A stretch of DNA of 64,000 bases. It comes from Holacanthus passer (taxonomy: Eukaryota; Chordata; Actinopteri; Pomacanthidae). The stretch spans positions 8,050,501-8,114,500 of the forward strand of contig JAFREQ010000012.1 of assembly GCA_025331565.1 (NCBI GenBank), in the 5' to 3' direction. Shown here in pieces: positions 34,696-46,740 of this stretch. Under the pieces are notes generated by a model, which was given only the letters and a program-made list of their open reading frames with translations, was not told where the DNA came from and did no database searches. Both the position numbers and the translations under genes were made by a program. The number at the start of each line of letters is the position of its first letter. Position 1 is the first letter of the stretch.

Positions 34696-36544
34696 ACTTC
34701 TTACTTTAAATACATGGGCAAGTGAGACAGGTGTTTGATTAATATTACATTTGCATTTACAAATGTTTCACTTAATAAAGACAAGGCTTTCAGACTCTGG
34801 ACTGTTTTTTTTAATTTATTTATTTATTTTAAATCATGATGTCATATAAAATGCCCCTGACATTGGAAGCAATGCAATGTTACAATAGTAAGTTAGCTGA
34901 ACATGCTAATGCTAATTCAGCTCACATTAGAGCAGACAAACAAACTGTTCAATATGTTCCTTATACTTCAGCCTCAGCAACACTGGAGAGGATTTAAACA
35001 AAAAATTATATATGCAAGTATTGCTCTCACTGCAGCCATTAACACAGAAATGCAAAACATGACAGACCTGCCGTGCCTCGTTACGTTTTCTAAGTTATGG
35101 ACCATCTTTAGTTTTAGTGATTTGTGCTTTTCATTTGGTCAAGCTCATGTAGTTGTGACTCCCACAAGGCCTTGCTGTGAAAAGTGCAGTTTGTTTGTTT
35201 GTTTTCTTATGAGCAACGTTCCCAGTCCTTCACTGCGATTGACCTTTAATGAGAAGATTTACATTTAGTGTCATTTCAGCAACCATGTGCACAGGGCGGA
35301 TATTTTAATGAACACGTCCTGTTTAAATGTCAGCAGCTCAAATAGATAAAGATACAATCGAGGGTACTTTGATTTAACTTTATCTACCATCCCCTGGTGC
35401 CTCAACATAATACTGCAGCCCTCTCCTTGGTAAAGAATAGGATGTCAACTTTGGATAATCCATTCAAGTCATCTCTCCTCCTTTAGGACATAAAGGCAAC
35501 AGCTAAATCGTTTTTTGCTGAATTATAGAGTTTAGCTAAGAAAACATTTTTTAATAGTTCTTTACACAGACTCTTAGTTTAAATTCAAATTTGAGTTCAG
35601 TTCAGCTTTTAGCCTGTAGGTAGTCACAGGATCATCTTTATTGATTACTGGTTATGCTATCATCTTTATTCATCAGCAAAATACTGAGAGCAGCAACACA
35701 CATTCTTGATCGTAATCATTTTCAGCCCACAGTATTAACCAATTACCAAAATTACTACAAATTGAGTATAAAACTGTGCTTTACACGTAATTAAATTCTG
35801 AATTGCACTGGTTGATTTGTATTAAAGCTAAAAGACCATTATATTTACACAAAAGTCGGAAAATCAGACATTAATCAAGTACAACACAGGGTAAGTAGTA
35901 TAATGAACCATCATCAAAATGTTGTAATACAGCCTGTTTGGAGCTCCAGTCTTTGACAGCACATCCTCGCAGTTTGTGAGGTTTGATTTTAAACATTTTA
36001 AAGGCCAAAGTGCTTGAGTCTGATACAGATATTTTCAGTTTCACATCAGGGCTTTGAAAGAGACACAAAAACACGAGGGAGCATGAATATTTACAGAATC
36101 AGAAAGCATGCTCATTAATACTAATGATTTTATTGGAAATGTTGCAGCATTTCCTCTCACTTGGTAAGAGACTGAAGTACAATTAGCATCAATCATGTCA
36201 AACAGAAATTGTCCGCACCAGCCTGAATGTGATGGCTGAATCGGGAGGAACTCGTACAGAAGCAGAGTACAGCTGTGGTTCCAAATTTAGATTTTACTCT
36301 TGAAATCATGATTGAAATCATGATTGAAGTATCTCATTATCTCAGCATCAAATATTTTTGCTCGTGATCACGGTTTAACGGCCTCATTTGTGTGATAACA
36401 CTCAATGGTTTTGGGAAAATCACAGCTTAATTAGGTAACTGATTGAGGTTGCATTTTCTGCTTATGTCATACATGTACCTACAATACAATACAATCTGAT
36501 GTGGCATGGCATTTCCTTTAGACTGCATCTAAACTATGAGGCTT
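34696..36544. other. non-coding stretch
   Basis: No gene is seen. The 121-codon frame at 34903-35268 has no known domain. An exact 12-base tandem duplication (TGAAATCATGAT, twice) lies near 36302-36326. Confidence 0.55.
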
Positions 36545-36850
36545 GACATGGATGGCAAGGTTGTCTCAAGGCTAGAAGGTCTGGGAGTTGAATCTCTCTG
36601 GAGTTTGCATGCTCTTGCTATCTCTGCTTGGGTGGTATAATTAGAATTAGACTATATGTGAGAATGTAAGACTGAGTGCTTGTCTGTCACGAGTGGAGTC
36701 AGTCTTGTGAGCTGGAATAGCCTCCAGCCCCCTACAATCATGATGTTGAGCTTGTTTTAAATAGATATAATACTGACATGGTAGAAGACAAAAAGAAAAG
36801 AATGACAGAACAGAAGCAATGAAAATAAAATGTTGCATAGATTGATGGCA
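36545..36850 (+). repeat. ubiquitous teleost repeat ('tggagtttgcatg' type)
   Basis: The order of words is that of a repeat present in almost every fish genome: 'aaggctagaaggtctggg', 'ttgaatctctctgg', 'tggagtttgcatgctctt', 'gcttgggtgg', 'agaattagactatatgtg', 'gaatgtaagactgag', 'cttgtctgtc', then 'agctggaatagcctccagcc'. The usual text is 'gtttgcatgttctccccgtg' and 'gctgggataggctccagc'. The copy is worn with internal deletions; its 3' end fades near 36850. Confidence 0.8.
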
Positions 36851-39800
36851 AATATAAAAATATGATATCTATATGTGCTATCTATACATACATTCAACAT
36901 ATGTAGTGGAGTAGACAACAATTAAGGACAGGAAATAATTGGAACAAGGTAACTGAAAATACAGAATACAGTATGGGAGTTTGTTAAGTGTATGCAAAGA
37001 AACTTGAAGATGACCCTTTTAGTGGAGATCCATTCTTTCCCAGTTTTACAAAGCAGAAAAGGCTAAAAGAGTTTAAAAGCTGTATATACGTTTTTCATAT
37101 TATTAATCATCTTGGCGTGAGGATGACTCAAAGTAAAGCAGTAACTGCAGACGGTTTGACAGGTACGGCCAACCAAAACTGGTGTAACAAGAAAATTAAG
37201 TCATGATATTTTAAACATGATGAGCCAGTATTACACAAGGCAAGTAAAACCACAGAAACATGACAAGAAGTGTGATAGTCCAACTAACTCATTTACATAA
37301 TTAAGATGTCATCTGGATGAACTTTTGCTCCTGGATCTTAATGGGAGATTATAAAACAACAAAGATTGATTTATTTAAATAAAATACTATGCATTTGTAG
37401 GTTGTGATCTCAATATACAGCTAACAGAAATTATCTTCAATTTTCAGACTTCATCGTTTTGGCTACAATTGTGGCTTCCTTAAAAACAACTCAGCAACAA
37501 CTCTGATGCAAAAAATACAACACCTGAATTCACTAGCGTGGATCAAGGCCTCATGTCCAGTTCTGAAATTCAGGGTGCTCATAATATTTTATCCTGCTGT
37601 GGTAAAAAGGTATACAGGCAGACAGTGATATTTCTCCCTTATTTTATACAAAAAATATACTGTAGAAGAGCAGAAAGACCTCATATGATACAGTTCATTG
37701 CCTTTTGCAGTTCAATATATACACAGTGTATGCCTGACAGACTCTCTGAATGTCCCCCCCCACCTTTCAAATATCGCATATTGCATATTAGACGACAATA
37801 TTTGAAATTGAGTTGGGTATAAAGGATTATTCTAACTTCGGAGAAACCACACTCTATGATATTTTGGGTAACCTGTTTCACCGAGTATAATCTCTTTTCT
37901 GTGACTGTGAAATTATTCAGTGAAAGGGGATTATGAAGTTTAATCTTAACAGGGATTTTCATGGTGAAATGAATTATTTTCCATCCTTAGTTCATCAATA
38001 TAAAATGATTTTGAGAAAGGATTTTGCCACCTCTGAACGAGACAGGTATGAATGTAGATCTTCAACATCCCGTCAAAACACAACAGAGACCCATCACTTC
38101 CCTTCCTCTCTTAGTATTGCTGTGATTATTTCCTGCTCTGTTGCTTTCATCAGCTGTGCGCTAAGCTTAATCAGTCAAAGTGAAGATGAATCCATTTCTG
38201 TGAAAGCTACACGCGACCATTCACTCGCTTTATTATGTGCTGAGACTTAAGCTATCATTGGGCTGTTTTTTATGTCTTCCTCGATGTTGAATGAACAACA
38301 TATTCATAACACAGCCTCTATTATGTCGCTTAATAACTAATAGCAGAAATTATGCAGATTTCAACCAGGAATGAAATTATGTGTCCATCATGTGAATGTG
38401 TAATGGTGTTACATAATTTAGAGGCAGTAATAGCAGAATATGAAATGTTCCCGAGGATGATTGATCTCTTTTTAAGCCTTTAACAGGACATACTGTAGAA
38501 CAACAAACCAGCTCTTTGTTTTTTTTAGCTAATTCTAAACCTTTTAAAGCCTATACAGCCCATAATACTCAGAATACACTGCACCTGATAAATAATTGGC
38601 TTGTCCAGTCAAGTAAAAGTGTTTGGTTTAACATTTTAGCCATTAAATAAATTTGCTTTACTGCAGTGGATTTCCAACCTAGAACCAATAACAAGAGTTT
38701 ATGAAAGTTTTATATCAAAATTATTATTAGAATTACTGATTTGTCTGCACATAATACCACAATGCCGGAGGTCAAAATCAATGTCACCCTTAATTATTCC
38801 ATCACTGTTATGATATTCTGCCTTAGTACCGATAAACAATCCAGCCGGCACTCAATCCAGCCCATCATAAATCATGAATGTATCGTGAATGTTGATGCTG
38901 AATGTTAAAGTCACGTCTGTTAAATACTCATCAGAGCTGCATGGCTGTCGTCCACACAGACAGCTGACACCCACAGGCCTGGCTGAGTTTGAAACAATCT
39001 TCCTTGGGGGAACAGTGAGATTTTTTTGCCACAGCGGCACACACCATCTCCCCTGAGGTGCAACACAGTTCCTCTTTATGATGTTGAAAGATAACCTTCG
39101 TGTATCTGGGTAGTACAGGAGAGGACTACACTTCAGACTGTCCGTGCTTGTATCTCCTGATCATAGCTTCCAGTATCAGATAACCAGGCTCCTTAAATTC
39201 CCAGCAGAGACAGATTTTTGCTAAAGTCACCTGGTCTGGATTTATCTCAGATGGACCTGAGAATTTCGGGCCTTAATCTAAAGCCAGAATCAGCACGGCT
39301 GCATAATCTCAGAGCCCCTCTCAACGCAGAGTCAAACAAACGTTTCTAAAGAGCCCCTGGAGGAGATTCGGCAGGTGGAAATCCAGCTCCGGAGAGGAGG
39401 ATGTTGATTTTTATTCAGCAGTGTAAGACTGTAAGATACACGTACTGCATATTGAATTGTTCCAGGAATGGCACATATTAAGAGACAAGACAAAGATAGA
39501 AGGGCTGTAATTTAACTGAGATGAGAAAGGGGTTGGGTTTGTTGACCAAGCTGCTTTTGAAGTAGACATCCTCCGATCTCTATCCGGATTTTCTCTATAA
39601 TCCTGTCTTTCAATTTAGTGCCTCAATCCCGTGTTCACTGGGGTAAACAACCTGGCCAGCCACAATTTCCTCTCTGTAGCATGTTACACCCACCACTGTT
39701 ATGTTCTCAAACAGATGGATGCTGGAGAAACTTGGTATGATCTGCACAGAAATATCCCCAAACTCAGTCAAAGACAGAAAATGTCCATTACACAGCCAAT

Positions 39801-40109
39801 TTTCAGCCTTGTTTTCATGCAGTAAACATATGTCTATAATGTCCCATGAGGCCAACACAATCTGTACAGGCAGACATTTTGACGTAATAAAATAAGAACA
39901 GCGTTGATCAAGGCTCCGTTCCATATAGGTGTGCTAGCGAGTCTGTATGCGCAGCCTCGCACCAGGGCAGTACAAAGCTATGTTGGTAAATTGTTCTGTG
40001 TTCTGTAACAGCTGCTAAATCTACATACAGAACGTGTCTTTAAAACGTTCACGCTGTGTTTTTCCTACAATAACAAACAGCAGTGACGGTAGCATCAAAA
40101 GCATGATCA
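36851..40109. other. non-coding stretch
   Basis: No supportable gene. The frames at 37538-37822, 37933-38250 (105 codons) and 39610-39924 (minus, 104 codons) have no recognised domain. No familiar repeat is seen apart from isolated short runs. Confidence 0.55.
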
Positions 40110-40200
40110 AACTTCATTCTGCTTGTTAGATGAGTTTATTGATACCACTCTCATGCCTGTGCAGTAAAAATGAAACTAACTCCAACAACTGGTTAGTTTA
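40110..40200 (+). repeat. percomorph repeat ('gataccactctcatg' type), fragment 1
   Basis: 'ttagatgag', 'ttgataccactctcatgcct', 'gtgcagtaaaaatgaaac' and 'caactggttagtttagctca' match a repeat common in perch-like fish. Related pieces are at 46.44-46.74 kb and 54.54-54.60 kb. Confidence 0.7.
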
Positions 40201-40224
40201 GCTCAGCCTCAGGTTTCAGGTTTC

Positions 40225-40330
40225 CTTTATGAACTTTTCACCGAAGCCACAATCTTTCCCTATGCAAAGTGCTTTTGTTGACGAAACCTAACCACATGGG
40301 GGATGCGAAGCTCAGTCTCCCACAACAATC
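40225..40330 (+). repeat. AACC-type repeat fragment
   Basis: 'gaagccacaatctttcccta', 'agtgcttttgttgacg', 'aaacctaaccacatggggga' and 'tgcgaagctcagtctccc' match a common fish repeat related in wording to the interior of the MITEs at 30-32 kb. Confidence 0.55.
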
Positions 40331-40780
40331 CACCCTGACCAATTTCCCCAAGAGCTGATTGTGATACTGAAAAAGTATCACTTTGGAAAAACAAGTGTGC
40401 ATAATCCAGGCAGCGATTATATTTCCTTAACCCTCGGGTTTTGTTGACATTGGCTTTACTTCGCTACAGTTTGAGGTCCCGAAGGCTGGACTGCTGTTTG
40501 TGTAATAATATTAATAATTGTCTTAACCACAAACTGAGCTTTCACATTTGATGAAGGTGACCAAAGATTGTTATTACACCAAATGGCAATAGGTTGCAAA
40601 TTAAGAAATGTACAATACTGTATGTTCTTACATATCCTACATAATGACACTGCAGTCAATGAGAAAAAACTGACAGCCAAATAGACTACGGACACCCAGA
40701 GGGGGAAGAGCTGAGTAAAAAGTAAAAGAGGAGTTCACCATGTTTTGCAGAGATCCCAGCTGTAAAACATGGTTGAATGT
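40331..40780. other. non-coding stretch
   Basis: Nothing recognisable was found here. Confidence 0.5.
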
Positions 40781-41450
40781 AAGTTCATGGTTAAATACAT
40801 GTGTGATGGAAACATGTCATCAGTTCAAATCATGTATATTATAAGCAATGCTCAAATGTGTCAGACTAGTTAAGCAATGTTAAGTATGTTTTCTAAAATT
40901 GTTGAATTAGGTCTGTGGTCTGCAGCACCCGAAAAGAAGATTAGAGTTAAAAATGTAAATTGCAAAATACATAAGTAATATATAATCATCGTTTCAAAGG
41001 CTTTACTGTTTTGCACAAACACTTGGTATTAGTTGGCAGATAGTGGGGGAATTAAACAAGTTTTAAGCCAGAAGAAAGTAAGAAAGATGAATGAGAAAGG
41101 AGTGTATGGGTTACGACATGCAGCTGTGTGAGAGAGCCATATGAGTAAAATAGGTCTGGGGGTCACCATAATCAGATAAACACCAAATGGTCACTGTCCC
41201 TGGGAAAGGATGGGTAATGGGTTCACAGGAACAGCAAATGGTCATTGTTTTAGAGAATGAATGTTTTAACAACTGTCATGATGTATGTTTTGTCACTGTC
41301 CTGTTGTTACCTGACAGTATATAAGCCAGGACATCGTGGAAGACGGTAGAGAACATTGTGGGTCTTCTCTCCATGCTGCCTGTATTAAAGAGATCTGATT
41401 CATCATGCCAAGTTTATATATAAGATATAAGGAGTTATGTTGAGGTAAGC
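40781..41450 (+). mobile_element. possible solo LTR of a retroelement
   Basis: A G/A-rich stretch without frames runs into a TATA box (GTATATAAG, about 41317-41325), followed about 70 bases on by ATTAAA (41383-41388) and a short tail ending near GTCAACA (about 41460). Promoter-R-polyadenylation order over 600-700 bases without coding capacity is typical of a solo LTR. Neither the TG/CA edges nor a target duplication could be fixed, and no second LTR or internal genes are present. It could instead be an ordinary TATA-containing sequence. Confidence 0.3.
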
Positions 41451-44310
41451 CAGGTCAACACATTCACTTTCTCACTCGTGTGCACACTGGAGCTGGGAAT
41501 TGTGGGAAAGGCTCTGTGTGCAGGAGATGACAGAGTTTCCTGTCAGGATGAATTATACCCAAAGTGGCTGTAACGTACAGACCCCAGCTCTTCCTGGACG
41601 CCCACCTGAGATGCTGTTTCTTTATAGCCTGTGTGTGCAGTATCTTTAGAAATGGATATCTAGCGGCAGCCTGTTAATCACTGCTGATTAATTACAAATA
41701 ATCCCTCCAGCAATAGATAGATGGTGTTTGGATGCCTGAGGTTCTACCAGTGATCCAAAAACATTGTGTTACTGATGAGAAGGGGAACCTGAAGACAGCA
41801 GCATCAGTGCAACCTGTCACATTCATCAACCTCCTCTGTTTGCCTTCTGACATGGTGGATCAGAAGTGTTGTAAAGTCACATTGGCTTTCAGTAATCTCT
41901 TTCCCAACTGCAGGTTGTCATGTGTGAATAGACCTCAGATGATCCTCCTGGAGCTCAGTGGGAGTGGAGCAGGACTCGCTGACTGGAGGCTTGGCAGTGG
42001 GAGACCAACTGCTTCTGTGACACCTTTGTAATGGAAAATAATAGGGAATTTAAATCACTCACATCTATTCAGTTTGAGCAGTGATCACCACGCATTTAAT
42101 ATTTTTTTGTTCTCCTCATGCCATTTCCACTGAGGCAAATGAAAGCTTTGCTCGTTTCACTCTGGCATTCAGACGGAAGTAAATTGCAGGTGATGGTGTT
42201 TTTCAGCCCAATGGTGAGAGCCATACTTATAGCTACAAAGGAGGATTGTATTAAATCAGGATGTAGCACTTACACTATGGGCCATGCCATTCCTTGATTT
42301 TAACCAACTGTTACTTTGCTCTTACACCGGATTTCAGTGCCTTGGAAGTTATTTTAGCAAAATTTGAATATATATCTTTTGTCTGCACTTTGACATATAA
42401 AGTCAAGAAGTAGTGCTGTGTTGCTAGATTTTTCTATTATTTAAATCATTTCTTATCATCGTATCAGATGAATTAAGAATTTCTAAACCCTGTTTTGTAT
42501 TTTGTGCTTGTAAGCCCTGCAGAGCTGCACTTTGGAAAGTAAACTTTATTCATATTATATGAATTTCTTGGACAGGTAGGGCAGAGACTTAGCAGAGGTT
42601 ATTATGGTTCTTTGCACTGTTGTGTCTTAAACTGAAAATGGAAAAGGACTAAACATGAGAGAAGACGTTTTATCGAATCCTGCCATATTCACTAATGTTG
42701 CTCAAAGGGAGAATGTCTCGCCACTCTGATATTTCGTTCCTTTTTTATCTATTATTTATTCTTTCTTTATTTACTTGGCTTATTTCCTCATACAGTGCAA
42801 CGGAGGTGGCTGACCACAGAGACATTTTCCACATTAATTAGTTTCTTTCATGTTTGCACCGATAATAACGTCTTTGCCTTTGGTTCAGATATTCGTGTTT
42901 GGTTGCCTATAAAGCCACTGAAAAGCTATTAAAGAGGAGCAGCAGAAATGACAAAGCAAGAGAAACACAGGTGAGTTTTGGCCCAAGTCCATGATTAACG
43001 GCGAATGAGGAACGGAAAATGATGATGATAGGCCACGGAGAGATTGCAGAAATGGACAGGAACTTATAAAGAAAGAGGGGAAGCTACAAATTATACTGGA
43101 AGGAATGAGACAGGTTTTATTAAATTATTTTGTACAGGAATAGTGTGCGGAGGTTTCTGTGACAGCTGATGAGCCTGCTGCTATAGATAGTCGCTTTGGT
43201 AGGGATCTGGTCTGCGGCAGCCGCTCTTCCTCTCTTTCTCTCTCTCTCTCCTCCACAGGCAGGCCTTAACACTGGCATTAAGCTGCTGTCAGCTCACACT
43301 CGCACATAAGAGGAACATTCTCAGAGGTCAAACGCCAGGCTGTATCGCCTGTCAGACAGCGAGGGACCAACACCGTGACGGGAGGAGAGAGAAGGGCAGG
43401 TAATCTGCTGAGGGATCTAGACAACTAAATACCATATGACAAAGTCAAGAATGATCAATCCCTGTCTGAGCATGCATTTGTTCTTTTATTGTCTGTGGCC
43501 TGAAAGAAAAATGCATGGCCCGGATCTGAATCTGTCCATCAGGAAATAATGATATCTGTACAATTTTTCATAATAATAATATTTTTCCACATGCTATCTA
43601 ATGATCTACTGACACGTTGGAAACTTCAAGCTGACAAAGCCACATCTGCCTGCTGTGTGCATTTCGTCCTCAAGAGAAAAAGCCATTATAATTGACATGT
43701 CAGTCAAATAGCTGAAATGTGATTATTTCTTTCCATCTCTACATGTGCTGTTGTTTGATAAAGGGCATCAAGCCAACATGTATGATGTGCTTTCTTTTAA
43801 CTTTTATCTAATCTTCCAGCAGGACTCAACCATGTTCCACGTGCTGAGAATATCACGGCACAAAAGGGAACAGCCACCTCCGACTGTGACAGTAAAGGTA
43901 AAGGTCAAAGTGTTAGCCCTCCATCCAGCGTGCCAGAGTATCTTGTTTATTCCCTGCTGGTATTCACAGAGAATTCGAAGCCTCTGGTATATCAGATAAT
44001 TTACCCTTTTCTGTTTTCCTGCCATTTGGCTCCATCATTCTTGGCTGTCTTATCTCTGACGGGAAGGACCAATGCCCTCTCCCTCCATCCTACACCCTCC
44101 ATCTTCCACCAACTCAAAGACATATGTGCATAATTCCAGTTTTATCAACAGAAACATGGACAAGTTGCTCTCACTTATACTGTTGGTAGGTTGACATATA
44201 TTGCTGATTTTTAATTATTGTCTAGAGCTGTGACTGATCAATTTTCAGGCTCTAAATGTGTCGATCAATAAAGTCTCATTGTGGACATGTGTTAGCGGAA
44301 ATTTCCCCCT
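41451..44310. other. non-coding stretch with a possible exon
   Basis: No recognised protein or repeat. A polypyrimidine tract-AG / GT pair around 43259-43399 would define a 141-base open exon, reported separately. A CT-rich run lies at 43225-43255. Confidence 0.5.
43259..43399 (+). other. speculative internal exon
   Basis: A strong acceptor (TCTCTCTCTCCTCCACAG, ending 43258) and a donor (GGCAG|GTAATC, GT at 43400-43401) bracket 141 bases that are open in the frame starting at 43260. The translation starts QALTLALSCCQ and matches no family I know. A CT microsatellite imitates a polypyrimidine tract, so this may be chance. The exon could also be untranslated or belong to a long non-coding RNA. 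Confidence 0.15.
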
Positions 44311-44363
44311 GTGAATTTCCCCACTGTGGGACGAATAAAGGTATATCTTATTTTATCTTATTT
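44311..44363 (+). mobile_element. LINE/SINE 3' tail with TTATC repeats (copy 2)
   Basis: GTGAATTTCCCCACTGTGGG is followed by 'acgaataaaggtat' and then ATCTTATTTTATCTTAT. It is the best preserved of the three copies in the window. A partial repeat of 'aaatttcccc' sits just upstream (44300-44309). Confidence 0.78.
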
Positions 44364-46439
44364 GCAAAGTATTACAAATACATATAGCATTTAAAAAAGG
44401 AATTGTAGGCACTGATCGTCATTCATACTACTCTGAGTTAGAATTTGCACTTTAATAAGAGAGTCTTCAAAAGAAGAAGCGACAGCACTACAAAATGTCA
44501 AATTAGCTGTGTGAATTTCTGCTGTATCCACTAAAAAAATGCTTATGCCAAACATAAACTGCATCAAGATCATCAAGTCTCAAGCTACATAACCAACAAT
44601 TAGAGTCAGTAGTAATTCTAATATCTGATGGAAAAATAAGGACACTCCAAGCACAGGAACTTTGGACTACCAGGAGCAGGGTTTTCCCATTTTTACATCA
44701 GGGAATACTGAGGTGATTCACAGCAGGTTCAGGTGGGGACAGGACAGGCGTGAAGCGGGAGAGGAGAAAGAAGAAATTCAGCACCCACCTCCGGAGGCTT
44801 GAGCTATCACCTCTTGAGACGCCTCTTACGAGACAAGAGGAGTCAAGGCTACCTGGTTAACATGCAACACAACACACAGACGTCTTTCTATGTATTGACG
44901 TTTCCTCAAAGCTAGTTTTAGTTAATTTTTGAATATTTTAAACTAAAATCTTACGTGTTTCACCTTTAAAGCTGTTCAAGTGAACTCAGGAGAGAGAAAG
45001 AGAAACAGATGTGATTGATGGAGGACGATGGTCAGAACCACTGTGTTGTGTGTTATCTGGAGTCAGGCACTATTTTACCATCCGACTTTCTCACAGAGTC
45101 CAGGACACATGGAGATTTGGATATATTTGAACAGGTCAGCTCAGGTGAGATTTTTTCAGGCTCAATCGAGCTGGAGCCTGAGGTCAGATGTGCAAAGGGA
45201 TCAGCAGTGACATCCTGCTGTCACAAGACACGGGGCAGAGAGAAAGCACCTCAGGGCAGCAGGAGTCCTCAGCTTTCATCAAGGCCACAGCTACAGTCAA
45301 ACCTGCTGTCTGCCATTAACTGTGGCATAGAGCTACTGTACAGTTACAGTATGTGCTCTGAGGACACACGGGCCCACACAGCAGACGGCAAGTTGTTCAC
45401 AGCCTTGTACATCTGCGACATTCAACAATTTGAAGTATTGAGTAAAAATGATGAATGCAGAGATGTGATTCTTACCAACTGCACGCCATTGAACTTATGT
45501 TGGAACTTCAGGAGCGAGAGGCTTTGTCTAAATGAATAACTGTGGATACCGTGCTACAATGCTGAGACGATACCAACATTGAACGTCTAGTCCAGTTTAA
45601 GTGAAATCATTCTCTCTTGTCAATGGTATTCTTTTATCGATGCAAGAAAGAACTCATGGATGTCCTTAAAAAGAGAGCAGATGAGTCACTGTCGCTTATG
45701 TCCAATGGCGAACTGAGTCTGTGTGTTTTCTGATTCTGAACGCTTACCTGCAGGAAAGGGAAGGCTCTACGTTGTGTCACATTTTCACCAAGCACTAACT
45801 GTATGAAACAGTAACACCTCTCATTAGATTACACTCAGGTGGAAGCACTATGCCGATTTCGCTGTTGACATTTTGTCAGAACTCTGGAGGGAAACATTAG
45901 TTGTTTATGGTCTATTGCATTTCCTGCTGCTTTGGCATGTATCTTGATTTGTCGCCTAAAAATATTTAACTCTCCATTAAGTGCAAGTATTTAATTGTGT
46001 AGGCCGCCTTTCCATTCGCTTGCCATTAAGCAATCACAAATAAATCACTGTTTGTTAATGAATCCATTAGAGTGCAACAATAAAGCCGGCAACACCTCAG
46101 GCCGTGTGTGTTTGAAAGGATGATTAGTACCTCGTCTGATTTTGTACTGTACTAGAGAAGGAGCTGCACCAGCAGTGCTCTGCCTTCAATATAATTAAGG
46201 GATAATGGTACAACAGCAATGTCTTACAAGCCAATAATGGAGGCCTGCAGTCGATAAGAATTGATCTAGGAGTCACCTCGTTAATGACTGAGACTAAACC
46301 TGATGGTGGTTTTGTCTTAGAGAGTTGAGGATAGAGGTTTTCAGAATAAAAACCATGATAATATACTGTAGATTGTGTGGGTATCTACATTCACGAATAT
46401 TTGCATAGCATAAAAAATAATATTTACTCTGCGTGAAGT
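44364..46439. other. non-coding stretch with the longest frame
   Basis: The longest open frame in the window (45015-45539, 174 codons) lies here. It has no recognisable domain, signal or splice context and is not called. A block near 46000-46190 looks like conserved regulatory DNA. Confidence 0.5.
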
Positions 46440-46740
46440 GACAACTGAAAGGAATATTTGGATATTTTTGGAAATATGCTTTCTTAGAGTTTGATAGGAA
46501 GATTGATACCACTTTCATGTTTGTGCTTAAAGACTGGAAGCAGGGGGAAACAGCTCGTCTGGCTCTGTCCAACTGTTACTAAATCATCTTACCAGCACCT
46601 CATTAATCACTCAGCTCACTAATTATTAACACATTATATTCCATTTATTAGTCGACAAATAGTCTCATGTGAAACGGCACAGGGTTTTTTGTACAAATTA
46701 AACAGACCAGATATGACATGTTAAGTGAGCTTTATAATCT
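46440..46740 (+). repeat. percomorph repeat ('gataccactctcatg' type), fragment 2
   Basis: The longest copy in the window: 'ggaaatatgctttcttagag', 'gattgataccactttcatg', 'ttaaagactggaagcagggg', 'gaaacagctcgtctggctct', 'accagcacctcattaa' and 'agctcactaattattaacac'. The order is that of the known fish repeat. The right edge is uncertain. Confidence 0.8.

Noticed and set aside
45015..45539. Longest open frame, 174 codons, plus strand
   Set aside because: No domain, repeat, signal or membrane segment can be seen. It is Cys/Ser-rich in the way of a random frame and has no splice or promoter context. One frame of this length is expected by chance in 64 kb.
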